From assembly GCA_930367215.1 (NCBI GenBank), contig OV884056.1, forward strand, positions 316,168,709 through 316,232,708: a DNA stretch of 64,000 nucleotides. Direction: 5' to 3'. Every line of letters starts with the position of its first letter. Within the stretch, counting starts at the first letter, position 1. Of the stretch, positions 33,401-43,798 are shown piece after piece. The stretch is from Pollenia angustigena (Eukaryota; Arthropoda; Insecta; Diptera; Polleniidae). The translations under genes and the position numbers were made by a program. Under the pieces are notes generated by a model, which did not search any database, had not been told where the DNA came from, and saw only the letters and a program-made list of their open reading frames with translations.

Positions 33401-34885
33401 GTGCACGACATGCTTTTTACATCTGACTTATGAAATTTCCCACTGCGAAATACAAACATGTCGTGCGTTACCATTATAACATTAGGTGTGATCCCGTACT
33501 CAACGTTGGGAACCCGAGGGATCCCAATCTTACCGAAAACTGTGCCCGTACTCAAATTTTGGTAAAGTGAGAGAGCTTTTAATAGAAAAATATTCTTCTT
33601 CTTCTTCTTGCACATAGAAGCCTGAACTTTTTCTTTGGGAAAATTGTTAAACAATCAGCTGTGATAAAAAATAAACAATTAAAACTACAAACAAGTATTA
33701 CCAAACCAATTAAAATAAAAAGTACTAAAAAATTTAAGTTCATGCTTAAATTTCACTTTTAAACTTGCTAATGTGACATTTATGTATTTATTTGAACGTT
33801 TTCATACAGGGTTATTCTGGAAATCGAAAACGCAAAACGCTAGAGTTTGGAAATTGTTTTTTTAATCTAAGTTGTATAATTTTTGTTATAAAATTCGGTT
33901 TAACAGAGAATTTTTTGAATAATATTTGTCATAAAATTCTTTTATTACAGAAATCTTATTAAAAAACACATTTAAAATTCTTGCGTTTTGCGTATTCGAT
34001 TTCCAGAACACCCCATAATAGTAACGTTTTCTTTTGGGGTCGCAATTTGGTTTTTATTATTCCCGTACTTTTGTACATTTTTGTCATTTAAGGCGCCCGT
34101 ACACGACATGTATTTGTCATCTGACATGTCAAATTTTCAAGTCACATGTAATTGTTCGTGTCTGTCAAAATTGCTGTTTTACATAAGGTTTATAATATTC
34201 GGTCACAAACGTACATGTAATTTGCTTCTGACATTGTCTCTGATTTTTTTCGCATTGTTATTGCAGAAACCAAAGTAGTTCTCGGTTTCAAAATAGCTTG
34301 CTGCCGCCACGAAAATATTTATTTGCGCCGTAAAATAATTTAGCCATCTTAACATTTTTTCTTTTATTTTAAAGATACCAAGTTAGAATTTTATAATTAA
34401 ACGGTTTTTATGTATATATTTACATAAATTCTATTCAATGGTGAGATGAGCATACATATCTTGGTATTGTATTATATTAACTTCAGCCGGCTACTGATTC
34501 CGTCAATAGTTGACGCCGTTGCTAGTTTCTTCCCGGCATAGATTTCTGATGTCAGATGGTTTGTCAGAAGAAAATAGAGCACGCTCTAATTGAAATTTTG
34601 TCAGATGACTTTGCGTCTGACTTTTACAGAAGCAAAGTTAAAAAGGTAACACACGACATGTATGTGTTTTGCATTGGGAAATTTGACATGTCAGATGACA
34701 AAAACATGTCGTCTATATGCTCCTTTAGTAAGATAAATTTTTGTTTGCTCTCATTTTACCGAAGTTTACTCAAAAAGTACGGGATTGCACCTATTGCTTC
34801 AGTAAAACTCAGTTGCAAAATCATCTGACAAAATTTCAATTATAGCTGCTCTACTTTCTTCAGACAAAGCATCTGACATCAATTG
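33400..34885. repeat. Interleaved foldback region
   Basis: Several inverted pairs overlap. 33484-33580 pairs with 34720-34792 (AGGTG...ATCCCGTACT). 34543-34610 pairs with 34818-34880 (TTTGTCAGA, CAAAATTTCAATT). 33403-33475 is the inverse of 34640-34712 (ACGACATGT...GGGAAATTT). The firm unit inside is the MITE at 34091-34724. The overlaps imply nested insertions later rearranged. Confidence 0.55.
34091..34724. mobile_element. PIF/Harbinger-type element (TSD TTA)
   Basis: Ends AGGCGCCCGTACACGACATG and CATGTCGTCTATATGCTCCT with TTA on both sides (34088-34090, 34725-34727). CATCTGACATGTCAAATTT is shared by both arms. Confidence 0.65.
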
Positions 34886-36004
34886 TGTCCAGGGGTGCCA
34901 GATAATCTTGATAAAAAATCGGCATATTTTAAAAAAAAAATCGGCATTATCGGCACTTTAATATAAAAAAATCGGCAAAAAATCGGAAAATTAAAAACAC
35001 CTATTTTAAATACAATAAAACCTATTCTTACTTACAAATAAGAACAATTCAGAATTATCTAATGTTTATAACTTATGAAATTTCAAAAGAATCAATCAAA
35101 ATAAACGTTTTACAAAGAAATTGTAGTTAAATATAAAGTATTTTTTATCTTTCTTATAATTAAGTATATTCCATATACAAATATTTGAGTTTGACATTTT
35201 TAATAAATCTGTTTTAATATTAATATCAAAACAGTTTAAATTATTAATTTTTAAATAATCTTTAAAAAACGAATAACTGCAAAGATAAATTTTCCAGTGA
35301 ACATCAAAACTCTGTTACATTAAAAAATTCTTTCCACATTTGCGGAAGAATGTGGTAGGGCCAAAAATTGTACCAAATGCTGCCATAAAATGTTCACGTT
35401 ATAAATCTGAAATTTTTTGCCAAAAAGTTTGCAAATTTATTTAATTTTCCGTACATAAGAATTGGCTATTTAATTAACATCGTCCTCAATTGCGTTATAA
35501 TCTTAAAAAAAAAAAATTATTTAATTATCAAAGTAATTATTATTCATTGATAGTGAATATAAATTTATCTTACGTTTATTCTTTTGTAAGTATTAATCTA
35601 TCCATTTTCAAACACAAATATAAACAGCCCAATTATGAATAAAAATTCCCCTGGAGTTTTTTTCCTTTTCCCATTTTTACAATTGAAGCACAGCCGCGAA
35701 TAACGTTGTAAACGCCACATTTTGCAAAAACTGTTTTTTTGCAGATAACTGTTGGCCTTACTCTCTTACACAGTTAAAACAGGTGGCATGTCATAACGTC
35801 CAGTGTCATAGTGTCCATGGACGTTATGACACTTTTGAAAGTGTCATAGTGTCCATGGACATTATGACACTTTTGAAAGTGTCATAACGTCCATCAAAGA
35901 AATGTCATAGCGTCCGCGGACGTTATGACACTTTGCAAAGTGTCATAATGTCCATAACTTAACTTATAATGACAAATATTAAAATGTAAACAACTTTGGG
36001 ATTA

Positions 36005-36510
36005 TAGCCGGCCTTCGACCGGGCGCAAGGACTTTCTTCTCTATGGTATAAAAATACCGGCTTCGCTAACTTAAGCTTCTCTGCACAGCCGGCCTTCGGC
36101 CGGGCGCAAGGATTTTCTCCTCTATGGTATAACAAATACCGGCTTCGCTAACGAAAGCTTCTCTGCACAGCCGGCCTTCGGCCGGGCGCAAGGATTTTCT
36201 CCTCTATGGTATAACAAACACTGGCTTCGCTAACTAAAGCTTCTCTGCACAGCCGGCCTTCGGCCGGGAGGAAGGATTTTCTCCTCTATGGTATAACAAA
36301 CACCGGCTTCGCTAAGTAAAGCTTCTAAAAACTGCCTTGTTTCCGAACAAAAGCCGACTATGCAGAGAAGCTTTAGTTAGCGAAGCCGGTGTTTGTTATA
36401 CCATAGAGGAGAAAATCCTTGCGCTCGGCCGCAGGCCGCCTGTGCAGAAAGCTTTGGTTAGCGAAGCCGGTCTTTGTTAAACCATAGAGGAGAAAATCCC
36501 TGCGCCCAAA
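36005..36510. repeat. GC-rich foldback array inside the Mutator-like element
   Basis: Four direct units of about 82 bp begin GCCGGCCTTCGGCCGGGCG (36008, 36088, 36170, 36252), followed by GGATTTTCTCCTCTATGGTA and CCGGCTTCGCTAACTAAAGC. Two inverted units follow (36362-36508). The flanks ACTTTGGG and CCCAAAAGT are inverse, so this may be an inserted foldback. GC content contrasts strongly with its host. Confidence 0.8.
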
Positions 36511-36538
36511 AGTGTTTTCGTTATATATTTAATATATA

Positions 36539-36702
36539 CACCCAGAGAAAAAGCAGCAAAACCATTTAAAAAAAATGTTTTACCATATTATGTTTCATTT
36601 AACCAAATCATTGTCACCGACAACCATATTATGGTTAAATTAGTTTCTTTAAAAAAAGTTTTGTTGGTTGGGACCATAATGAAACATGTTTTTCTCTGCG
36701 TG
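36539..36702. mobile_element. TA-flanked MITE, CACNCAGAGAAAAA family, copy 1
   Basis: Ends CACCCAGAGAAAAAGCAGC and CATGTTTTTCTCTGCGTG with TA on both sides; interior ACCATATTATGGTTAAATT. Same family as 41548-42055. Confidence 0.7.
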
Positions 36703-37758
36703 TATGCAGATCATTTTTTTGTATTTAACTTCTTTAGTAATTATGGACCTAATGACACTTTTGAAAGTGTCATAATGTCCATTTGCAAAGTGTCATAGTG
36801 TCCATGGACGTTATGACACTTTCAAAAGTGTCATAGTGTCCATGGACATTATGACACTTTTTGGAGTGTCATAACGTCCATGGACACTATGACACTGGAC
36901 GTTATGACATGCCACCGTTAAAACATCAAATCAACCGAAACTATGCACCTTAACGCCTTCAAAATGGCATACAAAGTGTCAGCCAGTGGAAGAACATTGC
37001 AAGTTACTAACAAAATGATGAAACCGAAATGGTTTTGCAGTGCGGAATAATGTTTTAAAAGCATTTTGCATAAAAGTTTTTATTATCATTATTTTTAATA
37101 AAAGGAAAAAAAAATGTTTAAAACAAATAATGCTGCCTATCAAAAAACGTTTTTTTGCTCTCCTGAAAAATTATTATTTTGTAACTTAAAACGTTATTCG
37201 CGGCTGTGCTTCAATTGAATTAACATAGGAAAATGGGAGAAGGGAGAAAACTCCCGGGGAATTGTTATTCGTAATAGGGCTGAAAGTGTTGTATATTTTC
37301 CTAATAGAAAAAGAAATTTTAACTGAATTATTTTGGCACTATGCGCCCACGATTTGGCGTAAAAGCAACAAATTATTATTATTATTATTATTTAAGGCTT
37401 AAAAATTATTTCTTTTTTAACTTTGGCCTTTAATTCTTCATAGTGGAATATTTTTCAAATAAAAATGTATTAACCCAACACACATAACAAACACTGCATT
37501 TAATATTGAATAAAACTAACCCCTTTTTCTTTAGTAGAAGCGCTGACTTAATAACAGTTGTCTCTTTTCAATGTCAGTATTGCTTAAAGTTAGTGTATTA
37601 TTATCAAACAAACAAAAAGTAATCGCCTTTTACGTGTTAGTCAAAAAATCGGCATTTTTGGAGCAAAAATCGGCAAATCGGCCCTTTGATAATTTAGGGG
37701 CAAAAAATCGGCAAAATGCCGATAAATCGGGAAAAATAATGGCAGGCCTGATTGTGTC

Positions 37759-38561
37759 ATAAACATTTGTAACGGGTAAGTGCAATTATAACGTTCTCTC
37801 TGGTTCTGTGGGGTAAGGGTTTAGGTTAAAATCAATCTAGTCTCACTTTTAAATTGTTTCAAGTACGGATCGATATTAAACAATCTTAAAAATTCCTAAA
37901 TCAGAATTTAGATTAACTCAACTTTATAATACTTGAATCAAGCGCATTTTGATATTGATTCAATCTTAGTTTTACTTTAAGCAATCTCATTTTTGGATTA
38001 TCTCAAGTATAAATTCGGGATTAGATATGGATAAGTTAGGTATTTCGCACATGAATATCCGTACTTAAATCAAGCATTCTGTACTTGATTAAAGGAAATC
38101 CGTACTTACCGTACTAATGACACCGCTTCGGCTTGATTTAAGTACGGATGGATTGATTTGTTTTTTCAGTGCATATTAAATTATGGGCTCCAACTGCACT
38201 ATTTAAAATGTTAATAATTTAATGGAGACAAAAAAAGTATCATAAAGCGGAAATACGGCAAATTAAATTTCTTTCTTTTGCTACTCCGTTCGACATGTGG
38301 TACTCTTATTTCCATAATATTGACTTAAGAAACATAAAATTATATGATAAATCAGAACTGGGCCGGAACGATGTTTTTCATACAGTTTGACATAAAATTA
38401 TGCCAGAGAATGCGGTCGAGAAATAAAATCAATTTTATTTTGAGGACGTTTTTCCTAATGTTCTCACATATAGACACTAATTCTCTTAACAATGCTACCA
38501 TACTTCCATTCAATTTCATACATTTTGCAAACAAAGAAAAATAAGAACAAAAGAAAAATAA
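37759..38561. other. Non-coding
   Basis: AT-rich. AAGTACGGAT occurs inverted-like at 37860 and 38140, but no element ends could be fixed. Confidence 0.4.
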
Positions 38562-38818
38562 AGTCTGAGTTCATACGGCTCATGTCTTATTGACAAGATT
38601 GCTACTTTATAGGCGAGAGGGACGAGGGAAAAGAAACGAGTACACAGATGCATGTACTGTCTTAACGTTTTGCTTTTTCATTCGTTGTTAATTTTGTTAT
38701 TGTTTTCAATATCAAAAAAGCACTTGTCGTCAACATGACATGAATCATTTGAACGGCAATTCATGTTCAAAGAGGAAAAAGGAAGAATCTTGTCAATAAG
38801 ACATGAGCCGTATGAACT
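38562..38818. mobile_element. MITE, probably PIF/Harbinger-type (TSD TAA)
   Basis: AGTTCATACGGCTCATGTCT with TTATTGACAAGATT and its inverse AATCTTGTCAATAAGACATG end about 257 bp. TAA flanks both sides if a few extra bases (AGTCTG) at the left tip are allowed. Confidence 0.6.
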
Positions 38819-39114
38819 TAAACAAAGAAATGAGAGAGAATTTGAAGTTACTGCCGACGTTTTGATTATGGGCTTTAAAATATTTTCCTGACGTTGAAGA
38901 CCCAATTCTGTTTCATCATTATAGGTACAGGGTTCCGAGTAAATGATAACCTATAAAATTTAAAATGTTGGTACTTTTTTGTTAAAACCCAAAAACTTAC
39001 TGCAAAAGCAAAAGTCTTGACAGAAAGTATACGAAAAAACAGAAGAAAGGAAGCAACATGTAAATAAAATTGAAAATGATAATTACAGCAAATTTCGAAA
39101 CAGCACTAGTACCA

Positions 39115-39332
39115 CTGGTTAAGGATTGATGTTTGACTGTTGGCTGGCAGGCACCGCAGTGGTGCAGAGAAGATATAATGTGGTGATTCTTGAAATTCAA
39201 CCCGAGTTCGATCTCCAGCTCAGCCAAGAATAAAAATTATGTCAATAAATTATAAATTTTAATAAAAATTTCATGTTGTAAAATTCCTTTCTTCAGTAAA
39301 AATAATTTAATGAAAATTAAATTTGATGAACT
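39115..39332 (+). mobile_element. SINE family 2, copy 2
   Basis: It starts GGTTAAGGATTGATGTTTG, has the B-box-like CGAGTTCGATCTCC (39200-39213), CAGCCAAGAATAAAAATTAT, and the family tail AAAATTCCTTTCTTCAGT...AAATTTGATGAACT. Confidence 0.6.
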
Positions 39333-39715
39333 AAAAATATCAAAAATTTTTTAAAAATTTCAAAAAAATACATTTGTTTGAAGTTTTTATTGTTTTTAGC
39401 AGAAAACTGGTAACGCAACAAATTTGCACTAAAATACTCTTTAATCTATTTAATGGTAATACGAAAGTAATGCAAATCACCCAGGTCTGGTGATAAGCCC
39501 ATGCTAAATGTCTATCAGTTCCACATTGACATTTCCTACAGGGCAAATATTTAATCGGTTGGATTTCTTTTTAAAATTAAAAAGTTTGTACAAATTTGAT
39601 ATTAATTACTTTTATCAAGTAAAAAATTATCGGAATTAAAATAAATTGCTTTTTAACATTGTTGTGAATTAATTTATATAATCAAAATAAGTGAAAAATT
39701 TATTATACATGTATT
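39333..39715. other. Non-coding
   Basis: AT-rich, nothing recognised. Confidence 0.5.
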
Positions 39716-39874
39716 ACAAATACCAGGGCTGTGGAGTCGGAATTGAGGTTTTTGTATCGGAGTCGGAGTCGAAGTACCCACAAAAACTAGCGACTCCGAC
39801 TCCAAAATTTTTGGCATTAAAATTTTTTCTAATATTTTTCAAAATAAAAAAATTTTAAAGGCCAATTTCACCAA

Positions 39875-40360
39875 TCTATATATACACAAATTAAAAATGT
39901 TTGTACATTTGTTTGTTTGTTTGTTGGCTTATAGACTCCTAAACTACTGAACCGATTTTTCGAAATGGGCATGGGAATTGGTACCCCCCATTGGATGACA
40001 CTAATAAATATCGCATATATTAAGAGCCGCTGCACACATATGTTGAACTGTTGGAAGAAGGATCTTCTGAGCCCCAAAATTGAAATAAAATAGCAGCGGG
40101 GGAAGTGGTACCCACCATAGGATGCCAGTGTTCAATATCGCATATCTTAAGAACTGTTGTAGTGAAACTGTTCAAACTTTGCAGAAGTAACTCTTATGGT
40201 ATACTACACTTTTGAAAATAAAAGTAAAGCGGGTAGGCGCAGGGGGGAAATACCTCCCATATGATGCATATATTAAATATCTCTCAACTAAAGAATTATC
40301 AAAGGGAGAGTCTTCAAACGTGGTTAAAGCAGTGTAGCGAATCGCACCGGGTTAAGCTAG
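39875..40360 (+). mobile_element. Short Helitron, 486 bp, with TC and CTAG ends
   Basis: It starts TCTATATATACACAAATT after A, and ends ATCGCACCGGGTTAAGCTAG before T, the A|T insertion pattern of Helitrons. Interior blocks GAGCCGCTGCACACAT and GGGGAAGTGGTACCCACC are shared with 14872-16431. Internally deleted, non-autonomous. Confidence 0.8.
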
Positions 40361-40593
40361 TTCTTTATAAATATCAATTCATATTTAAATATAGTTTTTC
40401 ATATAATTCTGTTTTTATTTGACATAAAAAAACTAATTTTAAACATAAATTGGTGAAATTGGCCATAAGAGGGTCTGCTTTTTGAAATTTTGACGTTAGA
40501 AAATAAGGACCAGTATACTTTACATATGATCCCCTACTCATATGTAAAGTATACTTGAGATAACATCTAATTTTGACAGATCTTTTAGCAATT

Positions 40594-40976
40594 GAAGCAC
40601 AGCCGCGAATAACGTTTTAAGTTACAAAATAATAATTTTTCAGGAGAGCAAAATAACGCTTTTTGACGGGCAGCATTATTTGTTTTAAAAATTTTTTTTT
40701 CCTTTTATTAAAAATAATGATAGTAAAAACTTTTATCCAAAATGCTTTTAAAACATTATTCCGCACTGCAAAACCATTTCGGTTTCATCATTTTGTTAGT
40801 AACTTGCAATGTTCTTCCACTGCCTGACACTTTGTATGCCATTTTGAAGGCGTTAAGGTGCATAGTTTTGGTTGATTTGATGTTTAAACTATGTAGGAGA
40901 GTAAGGCCAACGGTTATCTGCAAAAAACAGTTTTTGCAAAATGTGGCGTTTTCAACGTTATTCGCGGCTGTGCTTC
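40594..40976. mobile_element. TIR element N3, copy 2 (intact, flanks AATT)
   Basis: GAAGCACAGCCGCGAATAAC to GTTATTCGCGGCTGTGCTTC, AATT both sides, 383 bp. It is the reverse-oriented paralogue of 35685-37212 and holds the uninterrupted site GTTTAAACATC for the foldback insertion there. The 98-codon frame across it is incidental. Confidence 0.8.
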
Positions 40977-41451
40977 AATTTATGAGAATAAATAAAAAGA
41001 TTGTATCGAAGAATGTCCTTTTCTATGTTTTTGTGTGACATAAAATTTCTGTAACAAAACTCGCTGGTTCACTGTTTTAACATTCCTGTTTGAATTTTGC
41101 CAAGATATGAAGTTGAGCCGAATTAAGGAACTTAAAAATTTAATTTGTAAATAAGTTGTTTTTTATTTATCATATATTAACAAATATTTTTGTAGCCATG
41201 TTCATATATATGACTTGAAATCTGCTGTAGCTCCTGTGGTGAAAGCATTAAGTGAACTACGTAATAATAACAACTGTGATCTAAAAAGGACAAATTTTCT
41301 GTGATAATTTTTAAATTTACATATATTTATTTTAATATTTTAAGTTTTGTGTTGTGTTGTCCACCTATACAAAATACTGTGATATATTTTATAAATGATG
41401 TAAACTGACGAAAAAGATTATTATTTTAATAAAACTCAATCCCTGAAGAAG

Positions 41452-41505
41452 TTGGAAAGAATACCAACGAAACGTCGGATTTTATTGATAATGAAATAAA
41501 TAATC
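41452..41505 (+). ncRNA. Possible hammerhead-like / Penelope-associated motif
   Basis: CCCTGAAGAAGTTGGAAAGA followed by ATACCAACGAAACGTCGG has the order CTGANGA, a stem GTTGG/CCAAC, then GAAAC, as in hammerhead ribozyme cores, and outer sequence (AATAAAA..TCC / GGATTTTATT) can pair. Similar motifs are known in Penelope-like retroelements. A canonical cleavage-side stem is not obvious, so this is a candidate only. Confidence 0.35.
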
Positions 41506-41547
41506 TTTTATTTACATTAAATTAATGACCTTGAAAGCCTGTGTATA

Positions 41548-42055
41548 CACGTAGAGAAAAAACATGTTTAAATATGGTCACCTCCAACCAAACTATTTTA
41601 AAAGAAAATTTTAAACATATTATGGTTAAGATAACCATAAAATTGTTAGCGACAACCATAGTATGGTTCAATTAGTCCTCCATCAAGAACTCACAACCAT
41701 ACTATGGTTGCCTCTAAAAATGTTATGGTTAAATATGATAATAATTAGTTTTGAAATTTACAATAGTTTTTTTCCCCTTTTCCAAGAGCAACATACTATG
41801 GTTAAAAACCAACCATGCTATTGTAAGTGTTTAACAAATTTTAGTTATTATTGCTCATAGCATGTTTGGAGGCAATAATAATATGGTTGGTGCTTCTTGA
41901 TGGAGGCCTTATTTAACCATAATATGGTTATCACTGACAATAATATGGTTATATTAAACAAAATATGGTTATATTAAACAAAAACTGTTTAAAATTTTCT
42001 TTTAAAATAGTTTGGTTGGAGGTGACCATATTTAAACATGTTTTTTCTCTGGGTG
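41548..42055. mobile_element. TA-flanked MITE, CACNCAGAGAAAAA family, copy 2
   Basis: Ends CACGTAGAGAAAAAACATGT and ACATGTTTTTTCTCTGGGTG with TA on both sides; the inverted arms run about 70 bp (AAATATGGTCACCTCCAACC). The interior is rich in AACCATAATATGGTT palindromes. 508 bp. Confidence 0.75.
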
Positions 42056-42639
42056 TAGAAAACTATAAAAACTATTTAGAGTAATCAAAAAAGGTCGATA
42101 AATACCTATAATTATATAACTACATTTTAAGTTCCAACCTTCAAGGTGAATTATAATAGAAAAAAAGAAAAAGGAACTCGGAAAATACATGACATTGTCC
42201 CAGATATAATTCCCATCAATATGGGGGGAAACCCGAAAAATGATTTGAAAATACTTTTATCCAATCACTTTGGGGAAAATTGGAGAGATAGTACAAACTT
42301 GCAATTTTAAATTTCGGTCTTGGACAAAAATAATATTGATTATAGTACGGAAAAAAGAAATGGCGAGTACACTGAAGAAAAAGATTTTAATTTAGTTGTT
42401 TAAAAATTCATAATTTTTTTAACTCTGCAGGTGAAAGATATACCACATCAAGCCACATTTTGAAAACTTTACAGCAGACCGCAAAAACATGTTGAAAATC
42501 ACAAATGATTCTATTTCTGTATTAAAAATTTGCTTTTGTCCGAATATTTTATATGATTCTAATATGTTTTTTTTTTATGTCGATGATATCCTTAATAAAA
42601 TTACGTCATAAAAGGTTCGTGACCTTCTATTATTATTTA

Positions 42640-42950
42640 TTATTAATACGATTTCCGTATGACGTACTAAATTCCTAATTTTTCTTATATGATAAAAACA
42701 CTGAAATTTATTGTTGAGGGAAAGCTAGCTTCTATGCGCATTTCACTGGTTGCTTAGGCCAGCTCATCAGGAAACCTTTTCCAAAGATTTTAGAAAAGCC
42801 AAAAATATTAAACAAATAAAACCCTAAAGCGAATAAGAATTATAAACACTCAAAGTCTTACTTGTAACAATATCAAAGCTTAAACAAAACACCAACAATA
42901 AACAGTGAGTCTATCTTTTCTTACATCCCTGTTGTTTTCAACTTTTCTAC
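42640..42950 (-). repeat. Interspersed repeat N2, copy 1
   Basis: TTTCCGTATGACGTACTAAA, CACTGAAATTTATTGTTGAG, AGCTAGCTTCTATGCGCATT and CAAAACACCAACAATAAACA recur, reversed, at 51325-51865. Class unknown; no coding. Confidence 0.65.
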
Positions 42951-43214
42951 GTCGAAAGCTACATTAGATAGGACTTGTAAAATTCACACATCGATAAAGG
43001 AAAAATTCTGATTCCAACAGAATAAAAAACTTGTTTTGAAAAATATACAGAAATCAAAGAAGAAGTCAAATAAGGATCAGTCACATAAATGTTAAGCTTC
43101 AAGGTTAGAGTAGGAGTCGGAGTTGGAGTCGTACTTGAAAAATTTAAGCGGGAGAATTCGGAGTCGGAGTTATAACTATTTCTTGACGACTCCACAGCCC
43201 TGACAAAAACAATT

Positions 43215-43345
43215 TAAAAAGAAGATCTTCCGCTCCTTGTAGTAAAAACAGACCAAAGTCTTTGTCATGAATTGAACCCGCAACCATCTCATTGTTATAC
43301 TAGCTTTCTACTTATTATTCTAAAAATGCAACCAGCCCACTGTTA
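43215..43345 (-). repeat. Degenerate SINE family 1 copy
   Basis: Minus strand: GTTGCGGGTTCAATTCATGA then CAAAGACTTTGG corresponds to the B box and following bases of the SINE at 7661-7826. The A-box region is eroded. Confidence 0.45.
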
Positions 43346-43607
43346 AAGTTATTCCTAAGGTTTTTTTTTAATTTGGGCTTTTAAATCAAAACAAATGTAT
43401 AGATGTTGAAGTTATTTAAGTTAATTAAATTTAATATGAAATTTTAATAAGAAACCTAAATAATTATTATTGATAAAAAATTTACAATATAATTATGATT
43501 ATTTTTTTATTTTTGTTTTGTAACTAAATAATAACAAATTAAAAAATACGTCAATAATAAGTTAAAAAAAATAATTATATATTTGCCAAACCAACAACAA
43601 CAACAAC

Positions 43608-43794
43608 TGTTGAAATCAAAGCAATCAGAAAAATAAGTTTCAGAAAATTTTCTCAAAAATTTTCAGTTGAAAAATAATTGTATGTATATGAAATCGTTTC
43701 TAAATATTATTTATTGTTTTAAATAAATATTTAATTGTTTTTTATAAAACGTCTTGCCTTTTATTCATCGAAATTTAATACCAAGATTACAATA
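43608..43794 (+). repeat. 5' LTR of the copia element
   Basis: TGTTGAAATCAAAGCAATCA ... ACCAAGATTACAATA, 187 bp, short for copia. Contains AT-rich TATTTATTGTTTTAAATAAA but no clear TATA box that I would defend. Confidence 0.95.
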
Positions 43795-43798
43795 GGTT

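Larger units (their letters stand above)
35782..36916. mobile_element. Mutator-like foldback element (9-bp TSD GTTAAAACA)
   Basis: Ends GGTGGCATGTCATAACGTCC and GGACGTTATGACATGCCACC are perfect inverses, flanked by GTTAAAACA on both sides (35773-35781, 36917-36925). The arms are arrays of GTGTCATAGTGTCCATGGAC and ACGTTATGACACTTTTGAA. A 9-bp duplication with long complex TIRs fits Mutator-like (MULE) foldbacks. The empty site is at 40878-40895 in the paralogue of its host. No protein. Confidence 0.85.
35685..37212. mobile_element. TIR element N3, copy 1 (flanks AATT), interrupted
   Basis: Ends GAAGCACAGCCGCGAATAAC and GTTATTCGCGGCTGTGCTTC, AATT on both sides. Without the foldback it hosts it is about 384 bp, matching the intact reverse copy at 40594-40976 (383 bp). 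Confidence 0.75.
35625..37282. mobile_element. TIR element nested in the hAT (TSD unresolved)
   Basis: CAGCCCAATTATGAATAA then AATTCCCCTGGAGTTTT pairs with AAAACTCCCGGGGAATT then TTATTCGTAATAGGGCTG, an inverted repeat of about 55 bp. No clean duplication. The inner element 35685-37212 starts immediately inside it, so the two could be parts of one element. Confidence 0.55.
34890..37750. mobile_element. hAT-type element with perfect 8-bp TSD, outer shell of the deepest nest
   Basis: Ends CAGGGGTGCCAGATAATCTT and AATAATGGCAGGCCTG are flanked by ATTGTGTC on both sides (34882-34889 and 37751-37758). AAAAATCGGCA words fill both subterminal regions (34915-34995, 37645-37735). About 1.2 kb is the element proper. 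No transposase. Confidence 0.85.
39724..43202. mobile_element. hAT-type element with 8-bp TSD, host of a Helitron and MITEs
   Basis: Ends CAGGGCTGTGGAGTCGGAAT and GACGACTCCACAGCCCTG are flanked by ACAAATAC and ACAAAAAC (7 of 8). GGAGTCGGAGTCG words fill both ends. The interior holds the Helitron 39875-40360, N3 copy 40594-40976, MITE 41548-42055 and part of repeat N2. No transposase frame. Confidence 0.8.

Noticed and set aside
43571..43607. CAACAACAAC run as a microsatellite of interest
   Set aside because: Ordinary short trinucleotide run; its last ACAAC is the copia target duplication.
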